A stretch of 64,000 bases of DNA, from contig CAIYQZ010000076.1 in NCBI GenBank assembly GCA_903928495.1, positions 1 through 64,000 of the forward strand, in the 5' to 3' direction. The notes below the pieces were generated by a model, which was given only the letters and a program-made list of their open reading frames with translations, was not told the origin of the DNA and made no database searches. This DNA comes from an uncultured bacterium. GTDB taxonomy: Bacteria > Pseudomonadota > Gammaproteobacteria > Burkholderiales > Burkholderiaceae_C. The position numbers and the translations under genes were made by a program. Numbering within the stretch: position 1 is the first letter of the stretch; every line of letters begins with the position of its first letter. Positions 34,989 through 45,831 of this stretch are shown piece by piece.

Positions 34989-36023
34989 CTAAACCGACAG
35001 GCACACCTTGCCAAAGTGCTGCCCACTTTTCAGGTGGGCCATGGCTTCGTGCAGTGCTTCAAACGGGTAAACGCTGTCGACCACAGGGCGCATTTGCACC
35101 CGGGCCATGGCGCTGCACATGGCCAAAAAGTCGTCGCGGCTGCCCACGGTCACACCCTGCAGCCGCACGGCGCGGGTCACCACCAGGCCCAGAGGAAGGT
35201 CCACCCGGTTGCCGCCCAGCACCCCAATCAAGCTGACCGTGCCACCAGCGCGCACTGCTCGCAGTGACTGCGCCAGCGTGTCGCCACCGCCCAGCTCCAC
35301 CACGTGGTCCACACCGTCGCGGCCTGTCCAGCCCGTTGCCAGGGCTTTGACTGGGCGGCCCCATTCGGGCGTTTCGCGATAGTTCAGCACTTCGTCAGCA
35401 CCCAGTTCGCGCAGCCGATCGGCCTTGGCTTTACTGGAGGTCAGGGCAATCACCCGCGCGCCCAGCAGCTTGGCAAACTGCAGCGCAAACAGCGCCACAC
35501 CGCCGCTGCCCTGCACCAGGACCACGTCGCCGGGGCGCACGTTGCCATCGGTCACCAGGGCCCGCCAAGCCGTCACGCCAGCCGTGGGCAGGCAGGCGGC
35601 CTCTGCGTCGGTGAGGTAATCGGGCACGGGGGCTGCAGACAAAGGGTCGGTCAGCAGCCATTCCGCGGCCGTGCCATCGGTCTCGCAGCCCAAGCCGCGC
35701 GAGAGCTTCTGCGCATCAGGCGCACCGCCCTGCCAGCCTTGGAACAGCATGGGGCACCAGCGCTGGCTCTGCGCCACGCCCAGCCCAGCCGCCACGCCGG
35801 GGCCGATCTGGTCCACCACACCCACACCGTCGCTCAACACCACCAGCGGCAGGTCTTGCATGCGGCTGCCATAGCCCTTGAGCGGCACGAGCAAATCGCG
35901 GTAATTGAGCGCGGCGGCACGCATGGCCAGCCGGATCTGGCCCGTGCCTGCCACGGGTTCTGGGCGCTCGGCCACCTGCAGGTGTTCAAAGTCCCACTGC
36001 CCCTGAACCTGAAAAACCTTCAC
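34989..36023 (-). CDS. Zinc-independent MDR-family alcohol dehydrogenase/quinone oxidoreductase
   Basis: A 344-residue medium-chain dehydrogenase/reductase. The N-terminal GroES-like domain includes AALNYRDLLVPLKGYG, and the NAD(P)-binding motif is VLVQGSGGVALFALQFAKLLGA (about residues 164-185). The structural zinc Cys cluster is absent. The GTG at 36023 overlaps the thiolase stop (GTGA). It lies at the end of the box/paa run; substrate unknown. Confidence 0.8.
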   Translation of the reverse strand: MKVFQVQGQWDFEHLQVAERPEPVAGTGQIRLAMRAAALNYRDLLVPLKGYGSRMQDLPLVVLSDGVGVVDQIGPGVAAGLGVAQSQRWCPMLFQGWQGGAPDAQKLSRGLGCETDGTAAEWLLTDPLSAAPVPDYLTDAEAACLPTAGVTAWRALVTDGNVRPGDVVLVQGSGGVALFALQFAKLLGARVIALTSSKAKADRLRELGADEVLNYRETPEWGRPVKALATGWTGRDGVDHVVELGGGDTLAQSLRAVRAGGTVSLIGVLGGNRVDLPLGLVVTRAVRLQGVTVGSRDDFLAMCSAMARVQMRPVVDSVYPFEALHEAMAHLKSGQHFGKVCLSV

Positions 36024-37228
36024 ACGCGCTCCAGCACCAGCGCAATGCCCTGCCCCACCCCAATGCACATGGTGCACAGCGCATAGCGGCCGCCCGTGTG
36101 GTGCAGGCGGTTGACGGCGGTGGTGGCCAGTCGGGCACCGCTGGCGCCCAACGGGTGGCCCAGGGCGATGGCGCCGCCCCAGGCGTTGACGCGCTCGTCG
36201 GTGTCGCTCAGGCCAAGGGCGCGCAACACGGCCAAGCCTTGGGCGGCGAAGGCTTCGTTCAGCTCGATCACATCCAGGTCGGCCAGCGTTAGCCCGGTTT
36301 GTGCCAGCACCTTTTGCGTTGCAGGCGCAGGGCCCATGCCCATGATGCGCGGGGCCACACCGGCCACGGCCATGCCCACTACGCGGGCTTTGGGCGTGAG
36401 GCCATTCTTTGCGGCGGTGGCTTCGTCGGCAAGCAGCAAGGCGCAGGCACCGTCGTTCACCCCAGATGCGTTGCCTGCGGTCACGCTGCCGTCGGGGCGC
36501 ACCACGCCTTTGAGCTTGGCCAGCGCTTCCAGGCTGGTAGCGCGGGGGTGTTCGTCGGTGTCGACGATGACGGCATCACCTTTCTTCTGCGGGATGGTGA
36601 CGGGGCAGATTTCGCGCGCCAGGTGCCCGGCGGCAATGGCTGCAACGGCACGCAGTTGGCTGTTCATGGCCATGTTGTCTTGCGCGGCGCGCTCGATGCC
36701 GAATTCGACCGCCACGTTTTCTGCCGTCTCGGGCATGGAATCGACCCCGTACTGGGCTTTCATCAGCTTGTTGACAAAGCGCCAACCGATGGTGGTGTCG
36801 TACACAGAATTGCTGCGGCTGAAGGCGCTTTCGGCCTTGGGCATGACGAAGGGCGCGCGGCTCATGCTTTCCACGCCACCGGCAATCATCAGGCCCGCTT
36901 CACCGGCCTTGATGGCGCGTGCAGCCGTGCCCACAGCATCGAGCCCTGAGCCGCACAGGCGGTTGAGGGTGCCGCCGGGCACTTCCAGCGGCAGGCCGGC
37001 CAACAGGCTGCACATGTGGGCCACGTTGCGGTTGTCTTCACCGGCCTGGTTGGCGCAGCCGTACAACACGTCAACCACGCTGGCCCAATCCACATTCGGG
37101 TTGCGGGCCATGAGGGCGCGCAGGGGAATGGCGCCCAGGTCGTCGGTTCGCACGCTGCTCAAGGCGCCGCCGTAACGCCCAAAGGGTGTGCGGATGGCGT
37201 CGCAAATGAAGGCTTGGGGGGTGGTCAT
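36020..37228 (-). CDS. paaJ: 3-Oxoadipyl-CoA thiolase (PaaJ/PcaF)
   Basis: A 402-residue thiolase forming succinyl-CoA and acetyl-CoA from 3-oxoadipyl-CoA. The active-site Cys lies in LNRLCGSGLDAV (about residue 91), with the PaaJ/PcaF-type segment GGVESMSRAPFVMPKAESAF, the His in GHPLGASGARL and the second Cys in LCTMCIGVGQG. The ATG at 37228 follows GGAGA. It can serve both phenylacetate and benzoate routes. Confidence 0.94.
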   Translation of the reverse strand: MTTPQAFICDAIRTPFGRYGGALSSVRTDDLGAIPLRALMARNPNVDWASVVDVLYGCANQAGEDNRNVAHMCSLLAGLPLEVPGGTLNRLCGSGLDAVGTAARAIKAGEAGLMIAGGVESMSRAPFVMPKAESAFSRSNSVYDTTIGWRFVNKLMKAQYGVDSMPETAENVAVEFGIERAAQDNMAMNSQLRAVAAIAAGHLAREICPVTIPQKKGDAVIVDTDEHPRATSLEALAKLKGVVRPDGSVTAGNASGVNDGACALLLADEATAAKNGLTPKARVVGMAVAGVAPRIMGMGPAPATQKVLAQTGLTLADLDVIELNEAFAAQGLAVLRALGLSDTDERVNAWGGAIALGHPLGASGARLATTAVNRLHHTGGRYALCTMCIGVGQGIALVLERV

Positions 37229-37259
37229 GTGTGTCTCCGGTGAATGTTGAAGTCTGGAA

Positions 37260-37697
37260 TCAGACAGGCAGTTTGAACAGGCTGGTGGCTTCCAAATCGA
37301 GTACCTGCACCTGGTGCTGGTTGAACAGCTGCCAGCGCCAGCGCAAGATGCCCAGTTCGGGCTTGCTGGCCGAACGGCGGGTGTCGAGCACGGTGGCGGT
37401 GAACGACAGCGCATCGCCAGCGCGCACGGGGTGCGTCCATTTCACGTAGGCCAGGCCGGGTGATGCAAACGACTCTGACCCGGCCAGCACATGGTCCACC
37501 GCCAGGCGCATGGCAATGCCGCAGGTTTGCCAACCGCTGGCAATCAGGCCGCCGTGCGGGCCTTGCGCCGCAGCCTCGGGGTCGGTGTGAAACCACTGCG
37601 GGTCCCAGGCGGTGGCGAATGCCAAAAGTTCGGGCTCGGTCAGCACATAAGGCCCAGCGGTGATGACTTGGCCTGTGAAAAATTCTGCGTACTTCAT
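37260..37697 (-). CDS. MaoC-like (R)-specific enoyl-CoA hydratase
   Basis: A 145-residue single hotdog-domain MaoC dehydratase. The signature is AWDPQWFHTDPEAAAQGPHGGLIASG (catalytic Asp and His within; about residues 30-55). Stand-alone MaoC hydratases can act as the oxepin-CoA hydrolase in organisms lacking fused PaaZ, a role that fits its place between paaH and paaJ. Its start codon is covered by a dispersed repeat. Confidence 0.85.
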   Translation of the reverse strand: MKYAEFFTGQVITAGPYVLTEPELLAFATAWDPQWFHTDPEAAAQGPHGGLIASGWQTCGIAMRLAVDHVLAGSESFASPGLAYVKWTHPVRAGDALSFTATVLDTRRSASKPELGILRWRWQLFNQHQVQVLDLEATSLFKLPV

Positions 37698-37748
37698 AGC
37701 TTAAAACCCATATACATCAAGCGGTAGGTGTCATTTTGGCTTGATATT
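37696..37748 (+). repeat. Dispersed repeat copy 6
   Basis: ATAGCT at 37696, AAGCG at 37719 (23-base offset), then ATTTTGGCTTGATATT. It fills the gap between the MaoC-like gene, whose start codon it touches, and the stop of paaH. Confidence 0.8.
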
Positions 37749-37749
37749 C

Positions 37750-39294
37750 TCACACCAACGCAGCGCGCTGCTGCAACCAGGGGCTGGTGCGGTAGCGCTC
37801 GCCCCGGTAGGTGGCGTCGAGCGCGGCCAGTACTTGCACCACGGCGGGCGCGCCCCAGCGGGCCAGCCAGTCGAACGGGCCGGCGGGGTAGTTCACGCCC
37901 AGCTTCATGGCGGCGTCGGCCCCGGCGGGGGAACACACCCCTTGCTGCACCGCGTCTGCGGCTTCGTTCACCAGCATGCTCAGGGTGCGGGCCACCACCA
38001 AGCCGGAGGCATCAGCCAGGCGCTGGGGGTTGAACCCCAAGGCTTGCAGCCACAGCGGGGCTTGGGCTTGCCACGCGTCAGACGCGCGCGCCGACGGCGC
38101 CCAGGCCAGCACCTCGATGGGGCCAGTTAGGGTGGGCCAGTCGAACACCGCTGTGTCGATGGCTGAAGCGCTGCCCAGTTCGGTGGCCGTGCGGCCATCG
38201 GTCAGGCGAAGTTGGGCCGCGTCCACTTGCAGACCGACCCAGCCTGCATCGGGCAAACGCCCCAGTTCTGGCACCTTTGCAGCCAGGCGTTGGTGCAGCG
38301 CATCGGCCACGGGGCCGGTGCATGCCACGGCCAGCGTGCTGAAAGGGGGCAAGCCGGTCAACGCAGGCGCATCGGGCACGGTGCCGGGCTTCTCAGCCCC
38401 TGGCGCGTAAACATAGAAACCGCGCCCGGTTTTGCGGCCCAGCAGACCACCGTCCACCAGCTCGGCCTGCACCAGCGAGGGCACAAAGCGCTTGTCGAAA
38501 AAATTGGCCTCGTACACCGAACTGGTGACCGAAAAGTTGGTGTCGTGGCCAATCAGGTCCATCAGTTCGCACGGTCCCATGCGAAAGCCCACGCTGCGCA
38601 GGCAGGCGTCCAGCACTGAGGGGCTGGCGGCCTGCTCTTGCAGCAGGGCCAGTGTCTCGGCGTAGTACGGGCGGGCAATGCGGTTGACGATGAAGCCCGG
38701 CGTGGAGCGGGCGTGCACCGGCGTTTTGCCCCAAGCCCTGGACAGTTCAGCAATGCCATCGGCCACGGTGGGTGCGGTTTGCAGGCCCGACACCACCTCC
38801 ACCAGTTTCATCAGCGGCACAGGGTTGAAAAAATGCATGCCCACCAGGCGCTGCGGGTGGTGCAGCCCGTTGGCAATGGCCGTGACGGAAATGGACGAGG
38901 TGTTGGTGGCCAGCACGCAGTCGGCAGACACCACCGTTTCCAGCTGCTGGAACAGGCTGCGCTTGGCCTCCAGCTTTTCCACAATGGCCTCCAACACCAG
39001 GTGGGCGCGGGCGGCGCTGTCCAGCGTGATGACCACCTGGATGCGGGCCAGCGTTTGGGCCGCAGCTTCAGCGGTGAGCTTTTGCTTGGCCACCAGGGTG
39101 TCGAAGGTGGCGGCCAGTTGATCGCGGGCCTGATTGGCCGCACCGTCGCGCACGTCAAACAGCATGACCGGGTGACCGGCCTGTGCGGCCACCTGGGCAA
39201 TGCCCGCGCCCATGATGCCTGCGCCCACCACCAGCACGGGCAAGTCAGCGGGGGCTTGCGCCAGGCTGAACAGGGTGGATGGCGTGGCGGTCAT
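37750..39294 (-). CDS. paaH: 3-Hydroxyadipyl-CoA dehydrogenase (PaaH)
   Basis: A 514-residue two-module 3-hydroxyacyl-CoA dehydrogenase. The Rossmann motif VLVVGAGIMGAGIAQVAAQAG lies near residue 20. The catalytic region LVGMHFFNPVPLMKLVEVV and the His/Glu domain (PGFIVNRIARPYYAE) follow, and a second C-terminal 3HCDH domain is present, as in PaaH. The start overlaps the paaF stop (ATGA). Confidence 0.92.
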   Translation of the reverse strand: MTATPSTLFSLAQAPADLPVLVVGAGIMGAGIAQVAAQAGHPVMLFDVRDGAANQARDQLAATFDTLVAKQKLTAEAAAQTLARIQVVITLDSAARAHLVLEAIVEKLEAKRSLFQQLETVVSADCVLATNTSSISVTAIANGLHHPQRLVGMHFFNPVPLMKLVEVVSGLQTAPTVADGIAELSRAWGKTPVHARSTPGFIVNRIARPYYAETLALLQEQAASPSVLDACLRSVGFRMGPCELMDLIGHDTNFSVTSSVYEANFFDKRFVPSLVQAELVDGGLLGRKTGRGFYVYAPGAEKPGTVPDAPALTGLPPFSTLAVACTGPVADALHQRLAAKVPELGRLPDAGWVGLQVDAAQLRLTDGRTATELGSASAIDTAVFDWPTLTGPIEVLAWAPSARASDAWQAQAPLWLQALGFNPQRLADASGLVVARTLSMLVNEAADAVQQGVCSPAGADAAMKLGVNYPAGPFDWLARWGAPAVVQVLAALDATYRGERYRTSPWLQQRAALV

Positions 39295-40094
39295 TGGGGA
39301 ATCCAGTTCGCGGGGCGTTTGCCCAGAAAAGCGGCAAAACCCTCGCGCGCCTCGTCGGTGCCGCGCACGCGGCTGATGGTCTGCGCCGTGAGTTCGCGCA
39401 CGTCGGGGGTGATGGGCCCCACTTCCATGTCGGCATAGAGCAGCTTGATTTCGGCCTGGGCCTGGGGGCCACACACCAACAGGTCTTTCACCACGGCGTC
39501 CACCGCCGCATCAAGGGCAATGCCCTCTGCGTCAAACGGCACCACGTGTTGCACCATGCCCATGGCCAGCGCTTCGGCTGCGCCCACTCGGGTGGCGGTA
39601 AGTGCCAGGCGCTGTGCCTGGCGTTTGCCCACGGCGTTGGTCACATACGGACCAATGACGGCGGGCAAGATGCCGAACTTGGCCTCACTCACCGAAAAGC
39701 TGGCGTTGTCTGCGGCCACTGCGATGTCGCAAGCGCAGGTCAGGCCCACGCCACCGCCCAGTGCCGCGCCTTGCACACGTGCCACGGTGGGTTTGGGGCA
39801 GGTGGCAATGCGGTGCAGCATGCCCGCAAACTTGCGGGCATCGGCCAGGTTCCATTCCTGACTGGCCTGGGCGGCGCGCTGCATCCACTGCAAATCGGCC
39901 CCGGCACTGAAGTGTTTGCCAGCCCCGGCCAACACGATCACGCGCACGGCGGGGTCAGACCCCAAACGGGCAAAGGTGTCGTCGATCTCGGCAATCATGG
40001 CCTCGTCAAAGGCGTTGAACACCGCCGGGCGGCTCATGGTGATTTGCGCCACGCCGGGTGCGCGGGTGGTGATGGTGAGGGTGGGTTCGCTCAT
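39291..40094 (-). CDS. paaF: 2,3-Dehydroadipyl-CoA hydratase (PaaF)
   Basis: A 267-residue crotonase-family enoyl-CoA hydratase. Oxyanion segments: GAGKHFSAGADLQWM and QGAALGGGVGLTCACDI. Set between boxA and paaH, so it most likely hydrates 2,3-dehydroadipyl-CoA. By sequence alone it could also be a methylglutaconyl-CoA hydratase-like enzyme, which resembles this family. Confidence 0.85.
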   Translation of the reverse strand: MSEPTLTITTRAPGVAQITMSRPAVFNAFDEAMIAEIDDTFARLGSDPAVRVIVLAGAGKHFSAGADLQWMQRAAQASQEWNLADARKFAGMLHRIATCPKPTVARVQGAALGGGVGLTCACDIAVAADNASFSVSEAKFGILPAVIGPYVTNAVGKRQAQRLALTATRVGAAEALAMGMVQHVVPFDAEGIALDAAVDAVVKDLLVCGPQAQAEIKLLYADMEVGPITPDVRELTAQTISRVRGTDEAREGFAAFLGKRPANWIPQ

Positions 40095-40100
40095 GGCATT

Positions 40101-41402
40101 TCAATACGTTTCGAGGTGCAGGCGGCCTTGGGCTTTCAGGGAGGCACCCACGGTGTCCCATTCGAGCCCGGCTTGGGTGGCGATGTCCCGCAGGGCCAGC
40201 ACCACGCCTTCTTCCATGGCTTTCAGGCCACACACGCAGAAATGGGCATTGGGGTCGGCCAGCATGGTGGCCAAGTCGGCGGCGCGTTCGCGCATGGCGT
40301 CTTGCACGTAGCGTTTGGGCTTACCCGATTCGCGTGAAAACGCAAAGTGGGTGTCGATGAAGTCTTTGGGCAGGCTTTGCAGTGGGCCGAAATACGGCAG
40401 TTCGGCCTGGGTGCGGGCACCGAAAAACAACATGAGCTTGCCGGATTCAAATTTCCCGGTTTGTCTGAGCCGACGGCGCCACTCGGTCATGGCGCGCATG
40501 GGAGCGCTGCCGGTACCGGTGCAAATCATCACGATGTGGCTCTTGGGGTGGTTGGGCATCAGGAAGCTGGCACCGAACGGGCCCACCACTTGCACCTTGT
40601 CGCCCACCTTCAGGTCGCACATGTAGTTGCTGCCCACACCGCGCACCGGCTGACCCTGGTGGTTTTCCAGCACGCGTTTGATGGTGAGTGACAGGTTGTT
40701 GTGCCCGGGGCGCTCGCCGTTGCGGGGGCTGGCGATCGAGTATTGGCGGGCGTGGTGGGGTTTGCCGCGCTCGTCCAGGCCAGGGGGAATGATGCCGATG
40801 CTCTGCCCTTCCAACACGGGGAACGGCATGGCACCAAAGTCCAGCACCACATGGTGGGTGTCGTAATCGGCACCGGCTTGCTGGCCCACCTCGGTCACGC
40901 GCAGGTTGCCGGTCACGGTGGCTTCAATGGTCTTGTGGGCGGCCTTGGGGCTGTACAGGTTGGTGTACGCATGGGCGGCCGACCAGGGGGGCACGGTGGC
41001 GCCGTACTGAGCACTGTTGAACGTGTCGGCTGCGGCGTTTTCAGCAGGCGCGGCCACGGGTTCAGGGGTGGCCACTGGCTCGGTGGTTGCGTCGTCAGCC
41101 CCTTCGGCCAGTTCGGCTTTGCTGAGTTCGGCGGGCAACACGTCCCAACCCAACTGGGCGTCCAGGCTGTAGGCCTTCTGGCGGGTGACGGTGCGGTAGT
41201 TGTCGATGCTGCCGGTGGGGCACGGCGAGATGCAGTCGTTGCACCAGTTGCACTTGCTCACGTCCACCACGTAGTTGCGTGAATCGTGGGTGATGGCACC
41301 CACGGGGCAAATGGCTTCACAGGTGTTGCAGCGGATGCAAATTTCGGGGTCGATCAGGTGTTGCTTGATGACGGCCGGGGCGGTTTGGGCGGGTGCATTC
41401 AT
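40101..41402 (-). CDS. boxA: BoxA, benzoyl-CoA 2,3-epoxidase reductase subunit
   Basis: A 433-residue NADPH-dependent reductase delivering electrons to BoxB. The N-terminus has two [4Fe-4S] motifs, [16 protein letters not shown] (about residues 22-37) and [17 protein letters not shown] linker rich in Ala/Pro/Glu and a ferredoxin-NADP-reductase module with [11 protein letters not shown] and [12 protein letters not shown] follow. GGAGA lies upstream. Seven bases separate it from paaF. Confidence 0.95.
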   Translation of the reverse strand: MNAPAQTAPAVIKQHLIDPEICIRCNTCEAICPVGAITHDSRNYVVDVSKCNWCNDCISPCPTGSIDNYRTVTRQKAYSLDAQLGWDVLPAELSKAELAEGADDATTEPVATPEPVAAPAENAAADTFNSAQYGATVPPWSAAHAYTNLYSPKAAHKTIEATVTGNLRVTEVGQQAGADYDTHHVVLDFGAMPFPVLEGQSIGIIPPGLDERGKPHHARQYSIASPRNGERPGHNNLSLTIKRVLENHQGQPVRGVGSNYMCDLKVGDKVQVVGPFGASFLMPNHPKSHIVMICTGTGSAPMRAMTEWRRRLRQTGKFESGKLMLFFGARTQAELPYFGPLQSLPKDFIDTHFAFSRESGKPKRYVQDAMRERAADLATMLADPNAHFCVCGLKAMEEGVVLALRDIATQAGLEWDTVGASLKAQGRLHLETY

Positions 41403-41477
41403 GGCGGGTGTGTCTCCAGGTCACCAGGGCCTGCGCGGGATCGCTGCGAAATTGGCTTTGCCAGGCCGCTGGCGATG

Positions 41478-41514
41478 CCCCCTGGAAGGGGGTGGCGCAC
41501 CCGAAGGGGGTGCG
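41478..41514. other. Two tandem hairpins between boxB and boxA
   Basis: CCCCCT-gga-AGGGGG (41478-41492) and CGCACCC-gaagg-GGGTGCG (41496-41514). There is no T-tract, so RNA stabilisation or processing is as likely as termination. Confidence 0.55.
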
Positions 41515-41527
41515 ACGCAGGGGTGGG

Positions 41528-42955
<1,428 letters not shown>

Positions 42956-43044
42956 GTTCGGTCTCCGAATTCAAAAAAGCTCGGCGGAAGATGTGTGGTT
43001 GCAGCGCCCCGCCACGAACGCGCTGCACAACGTCAATCAAAAAC

Positions 43045-44715
43045 TCAGACGCGGTTCCAGTCGAACACGGCCTTGTCGCCCTTGCCGTAGACCTTCAGCG
43101 CGCCCTTTTCACCCACGGCGTTTGGCCGCTGGAAGATCCAGTTTTGCCAGGCGGTCAGACGGCCAAACACACGGGTCGCCATGGTCTCCACGCCGTTGAA
43201 GCGCAGGTTGGCTTCCATGCCGGTGAGGGCATCAGGGCTCATGGCCACACGCTCTTCGATGGCAATGCGCACTTCGTCGGCCCAGTCGATGTCGTCGGGG
43301 TTGGCCGTGACCAGCCCCAGGGCAAAGGCTGCGTCGGCATCCAACGGCTGACCTTGTGCCCCGCGTGCAGCGTCCATGGCGGGCGCTTCGTTGTAGAAGC
43401 GGCGACCAATGCGGCTTTCGTCGGTGGCCATGGGGTAAGTGCCGAAGTTCAGCGCGGTCAGCGTGATCTTGGGTGCTGCGGCTTCGTCGTCGGGCAGGGC
43501 CAGGTGGTAGCTTCGGTCGCAGGCCAAGGCCAGCTCCAGCAGCGTGCCAGCAAAGCACGAACCGGCTTCAACCAGGGCAAACAGGCTGCGGCTGCTCACG
43601 TCCAGGCGGCTGAAGGTGCGGCGCAGCAGGCCAATGGTTTCGCGCACCAGCCAGTGGTTTTGGTGGGCTTGCAGGGTGGCATCCATGGCCAGTACGGCGG
43701 CACTGTCGCCTTGGGTTTTGATGAGCCAGGTGCCAATGTCCAGCTCGTTGGTGCGCATTTGCAAAATGGCGTCTTCCAGCTCGCGGGCCATTTGCAGCGG
43801 GTACCAGGCGGCACCGGCGGCTTCAATGCCAGCCACGTCAGTGGGTTGGGCACCTGTGGGCGCTTTCACGGTGAAGGTGGCCACACGCTTGGCGCGGTCG
43901 ATGGCCACAGCGACGTGGGCATAGGTCAGAGCATCGGCATCCATGGTGCGTTGCAGCGGGGGCAACGCCACGCCCTTGCCGTCGGCGGGGCGGTCGCTTT
44001 GCGCGGCCAGGGCCAGGGCGCGCTCTTGCACCTTGTCGGCAAACTGGGCGGGCTTGACGATGTCGTCCACCAGGCGCCAGTCTTTGGCTTTTTTGCCGCG
44101 CACACCTTCGGTGGTGGTGCAGAAAATGTCGGCCAGGTCGTGGCGCACTTTGCGCTTGTCGGTCACGCGGGTCAGGCCGCCGGTGCCGGGCAACACACCC
44201 AGCAATGGCACTTCGGGCAGGCTGACGGCGCTGCTGCGGTCGTCCACCAGAATGATTTCGTCACAGGCCAGGGCCATTTCATAGCCACCGCCGGCGCAGG
44301 CGCCGTTCACGGCAGCCAGGAACTTCAGGCCGCTGTGCTTGGAGCTGTCTTCCAGACCATTGCGGGTTTCGTTGGTGAACTTGCAGAAGTTCACTTTCCA
44401 GCTGTGGCTGCTCACGCCCAACATGAAGATATTGGCGCCGGAGCAAAACACTTTGTCGCGCGCACTGGTCACCACCACAGTGCGCACTTCGGGGTGCTCG
44501 AAGCGGATGCGGTTGATGGCGTCGTTCAACTCAATGTCCACACCCAGGTCGTAGCTGTTGAGTTTGAGTTTGTAGCCGGGGCGCAGGCCGCCGTTTTCGT
44601 CGAAGTCGGCGGCCAAGGTGGCCACAGGACCATTGAAGCTGAGTTTCCAGTGGCGGTACTGGCTGGGGTGCGTCTGGTATTCAACGCGGTCGGGGATGTG
44701 AACGGCTGCATCCAT
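43045..44715 (-). CDS. boxC: BoxC, 2,3-epoxybenzoyl-CoA dihydrolase
   Basis: A 556-residue crotonase-related enzyme that opens the epoxide ring, giving 3,4-dehydroadipyl-CoA semialdehyde and formate. Recognisable are VFCSGANIFMLG (about residue 90), NGACAGGGYEMALACDEI and the second half typical of the long BoxC. The ATG at 44715 follows AGGAGA; an in-frame start further upstream would have no such site. First gene of boxCBA; an operator-like repeat lies 48 bases upstream. Confidence 0.96.
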   Translation of the reverse strand: MDAAVHIPDRVEYQTHPSQYRHWKLSFNGPVATLAADFDENGGLRPGYKLKLNSYDLGVDIELNDAINRIRFEHPEVRTVVVTSARDKVFCSGANIFMLGVSSHSWKVNFCKFTNETRNGLEDSSKHSGLKFLAAVNGACAGGGYEMALACDEIILVDDRSSAVSLPEVPLLGVLPGTGGLTRVTDKRKVRHDLADIFCTTTEGVRGKKAKDWRLVDDIVKPAQFADKVQERALALAAQSDRPADGKGVALPPLQRTMDADALTYAHVAVAIDRAKRVATFTVKAPTGAQPTDVAGIEAAGAAWYPLQMARELEDAILQMRTNELDIGTWLIKTQGDSAAVLAMDATLQAHQNHWLVRETIGLLRRTFSRLDVSSRSLFALVEAGSCFAGTLLELALACDRSYHLALPDDEAAAPKITLTALNFGTYPMATDESRIGRRFYNEAPAMDAARGAQGQPLDADAAFALGLVTANPDDIDWADEVRIAIEERVAMSPDALTGMEANLRFNGVETMATRVFGRLTAWQNWIFQRPNAVGEKGALKVYGKGDKAVFDWNRV

Positions 44716-44762
44716 GGGTGTCTCCTGGTAGGCAAGGCGCACAATCCTGCACCTCGTTAACA

Positions 44763-44776
44763 TGCATCATATTGCA
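44763..44776. promoter_or_regulatory. BoxR operator-like TGCA-N6-TGCA
   Basis: TGCA-tcatat-TGCA upstream of boxC. BoxR of Azoarcus is reported to bind TGCA-N6-TGCA. More TGCA words and an ATTGCA/AGCAAT pair follow in the next 50 bases of this boxR-boxC gap. Confidence 0.65.
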
Positions 44777-44823
44777 GTTTTTGAATTGCAGTCAAGCAAT
44801 TTTATGCATACCTGCAAAAAACT

Positions 44824-45726
44824 TCATGCAGGCATGCCCAAAGCCCCACGCACCGCTGTGCGCAACAGCACAAAGGTGTCGCCCAGCGACTGGTCGCTGG
44901 TGTTCACGCGCAGTTGCGCCTTGGAATAAAAGGCAGAACGACCGGCCAGGATGGTTTTCAGGTCTTCCATGGCCTCGGCGCTGGCGGCCATGGGCCGAAG
45001 GTCGCCCTGGGCGCGCACGCGGTTCATGTGGTCTTCGGGGTCGGCCTGCAGCCACACGGTGGTGCAGTGCGCCAGCAGCAGGTTGAACGTGGCCGCATCC
45101 GACACCAGGCCACCGGGCGTGGCCAGCACAGCCTCTGGGTAGATTTGTATGGCCTCTTCCACCGCGCGGCGCTCGTACCGGCGGTAGGCGTTTTGCCCGT
45201 ACAGGCCCTGTATTTCAGACACGCTGCAACCGGCAAACTGTTCGATCTGTCGGCTCAGCTCTATGAAGGGGTAGCCCAGGTCGTCTGCCAGCATTTGCCC
45301 CAGTGTCGACTTGCCTGCACCACGCAGGCCAATGAGCGCCACGCAGTTGCTGCGCGGCCCGCCCGATGCACCGGTGCCCAGCATGTCGGCCAGAGTGACA
45401 CGAACCTTGCGCAGAGTGGCATCGTCGCGCCCTTCCAGCAGCTCGCGGATCAGCAGCCACTCGGGCGAGGTGGTGGTGACATCACCCAACAATTCGGCCA
45501 GCGAGCTTTGCAGCGCCTGCGCCACCTGCAGCAGCAGCAGGATGGACACATTGCCCTCGCCGTACTCCAAGTTGGCCAGGTGCCGCTCTGACACGCCTGC
45601 GGTGTGGGCCACGGCCTTGCGCGTCATGCCCCGCCGGGCGCGGAGCGCGCGCACGCGCTCGCCCAGGGCCGCAAGAAACGGGTTTTTGTCGGCAGGGGCC
45701 TGCACGCCGCTAGGCGCATCGGCCAT
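44824..45726 (-). CDS. boxR: BoxR, benzoyl-CoA-responsive repressor
   Basis: A 300-residue repressor with an N-terminal XRE-type helix-turn-helix (about residues 23-80: RVRALRARRGMTRKAVAHTAGVSERHLANLE pattern) fused to a shikimate-kinase-like domain with the Walker A loop LIGLRGAGKSTLG (about 133). That domain senses benzoyl-CoA. Start chosen at 45726; another ATG at 45750 would place the operator palindrome inside the gene. Neither has a clear ribosome binding site, so a leaderless mRNA is possible. Confidence 0.92.
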   Translation of the reverse strand: MADAPSGVQAPADKNPFLAALGERVRALRARRGMTRKAVAHTAGVSERHLANLEYGEGNVSILLLLQVAQALQSSLAELLGDVTTTSPEWLLIRELLEGRDDATLRKVRVTLADMLGTGASGGPRSNCVALIGLRGAGKSTLGQMLADDLGYPFIELSRQIEQFAGCSVSEIQGLYGQNAYRRYERRAVEEAIQIYPEAVLATPGGLVSDAATFNLLLAHCTTVWLQADPEDHMNRVRAQGDLRPMAASAEAMEDLKTILAGRSAFYSKAQLRVNTSDQSLGDTFVLLRTAVRGALGMPA

Positions 45727-45730
45727 AACA

Positions 45731-45744
45731 TGCAATATATTGCT
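45731..45744. promoter_or_regulatory. BoxR operator-like palindrome at boxR
   Basis: TGCA-atatat-TGCT containing the perfect palindrome GCAATATATTGC, just upstream of the boxR start and in the divergent region before the DUF4863 gene. Suggests autoregulation and control of the plus-strand genes. Confidence 0.6.
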
Positions 45745-45831
45745 TGACATTGAGCTGGATTGGGTTAACCTTCGGTCCATGCACGATATTTCATATCGGC
45801 AACGATCGCAAGTGTACCGAGGAGACCCCAC

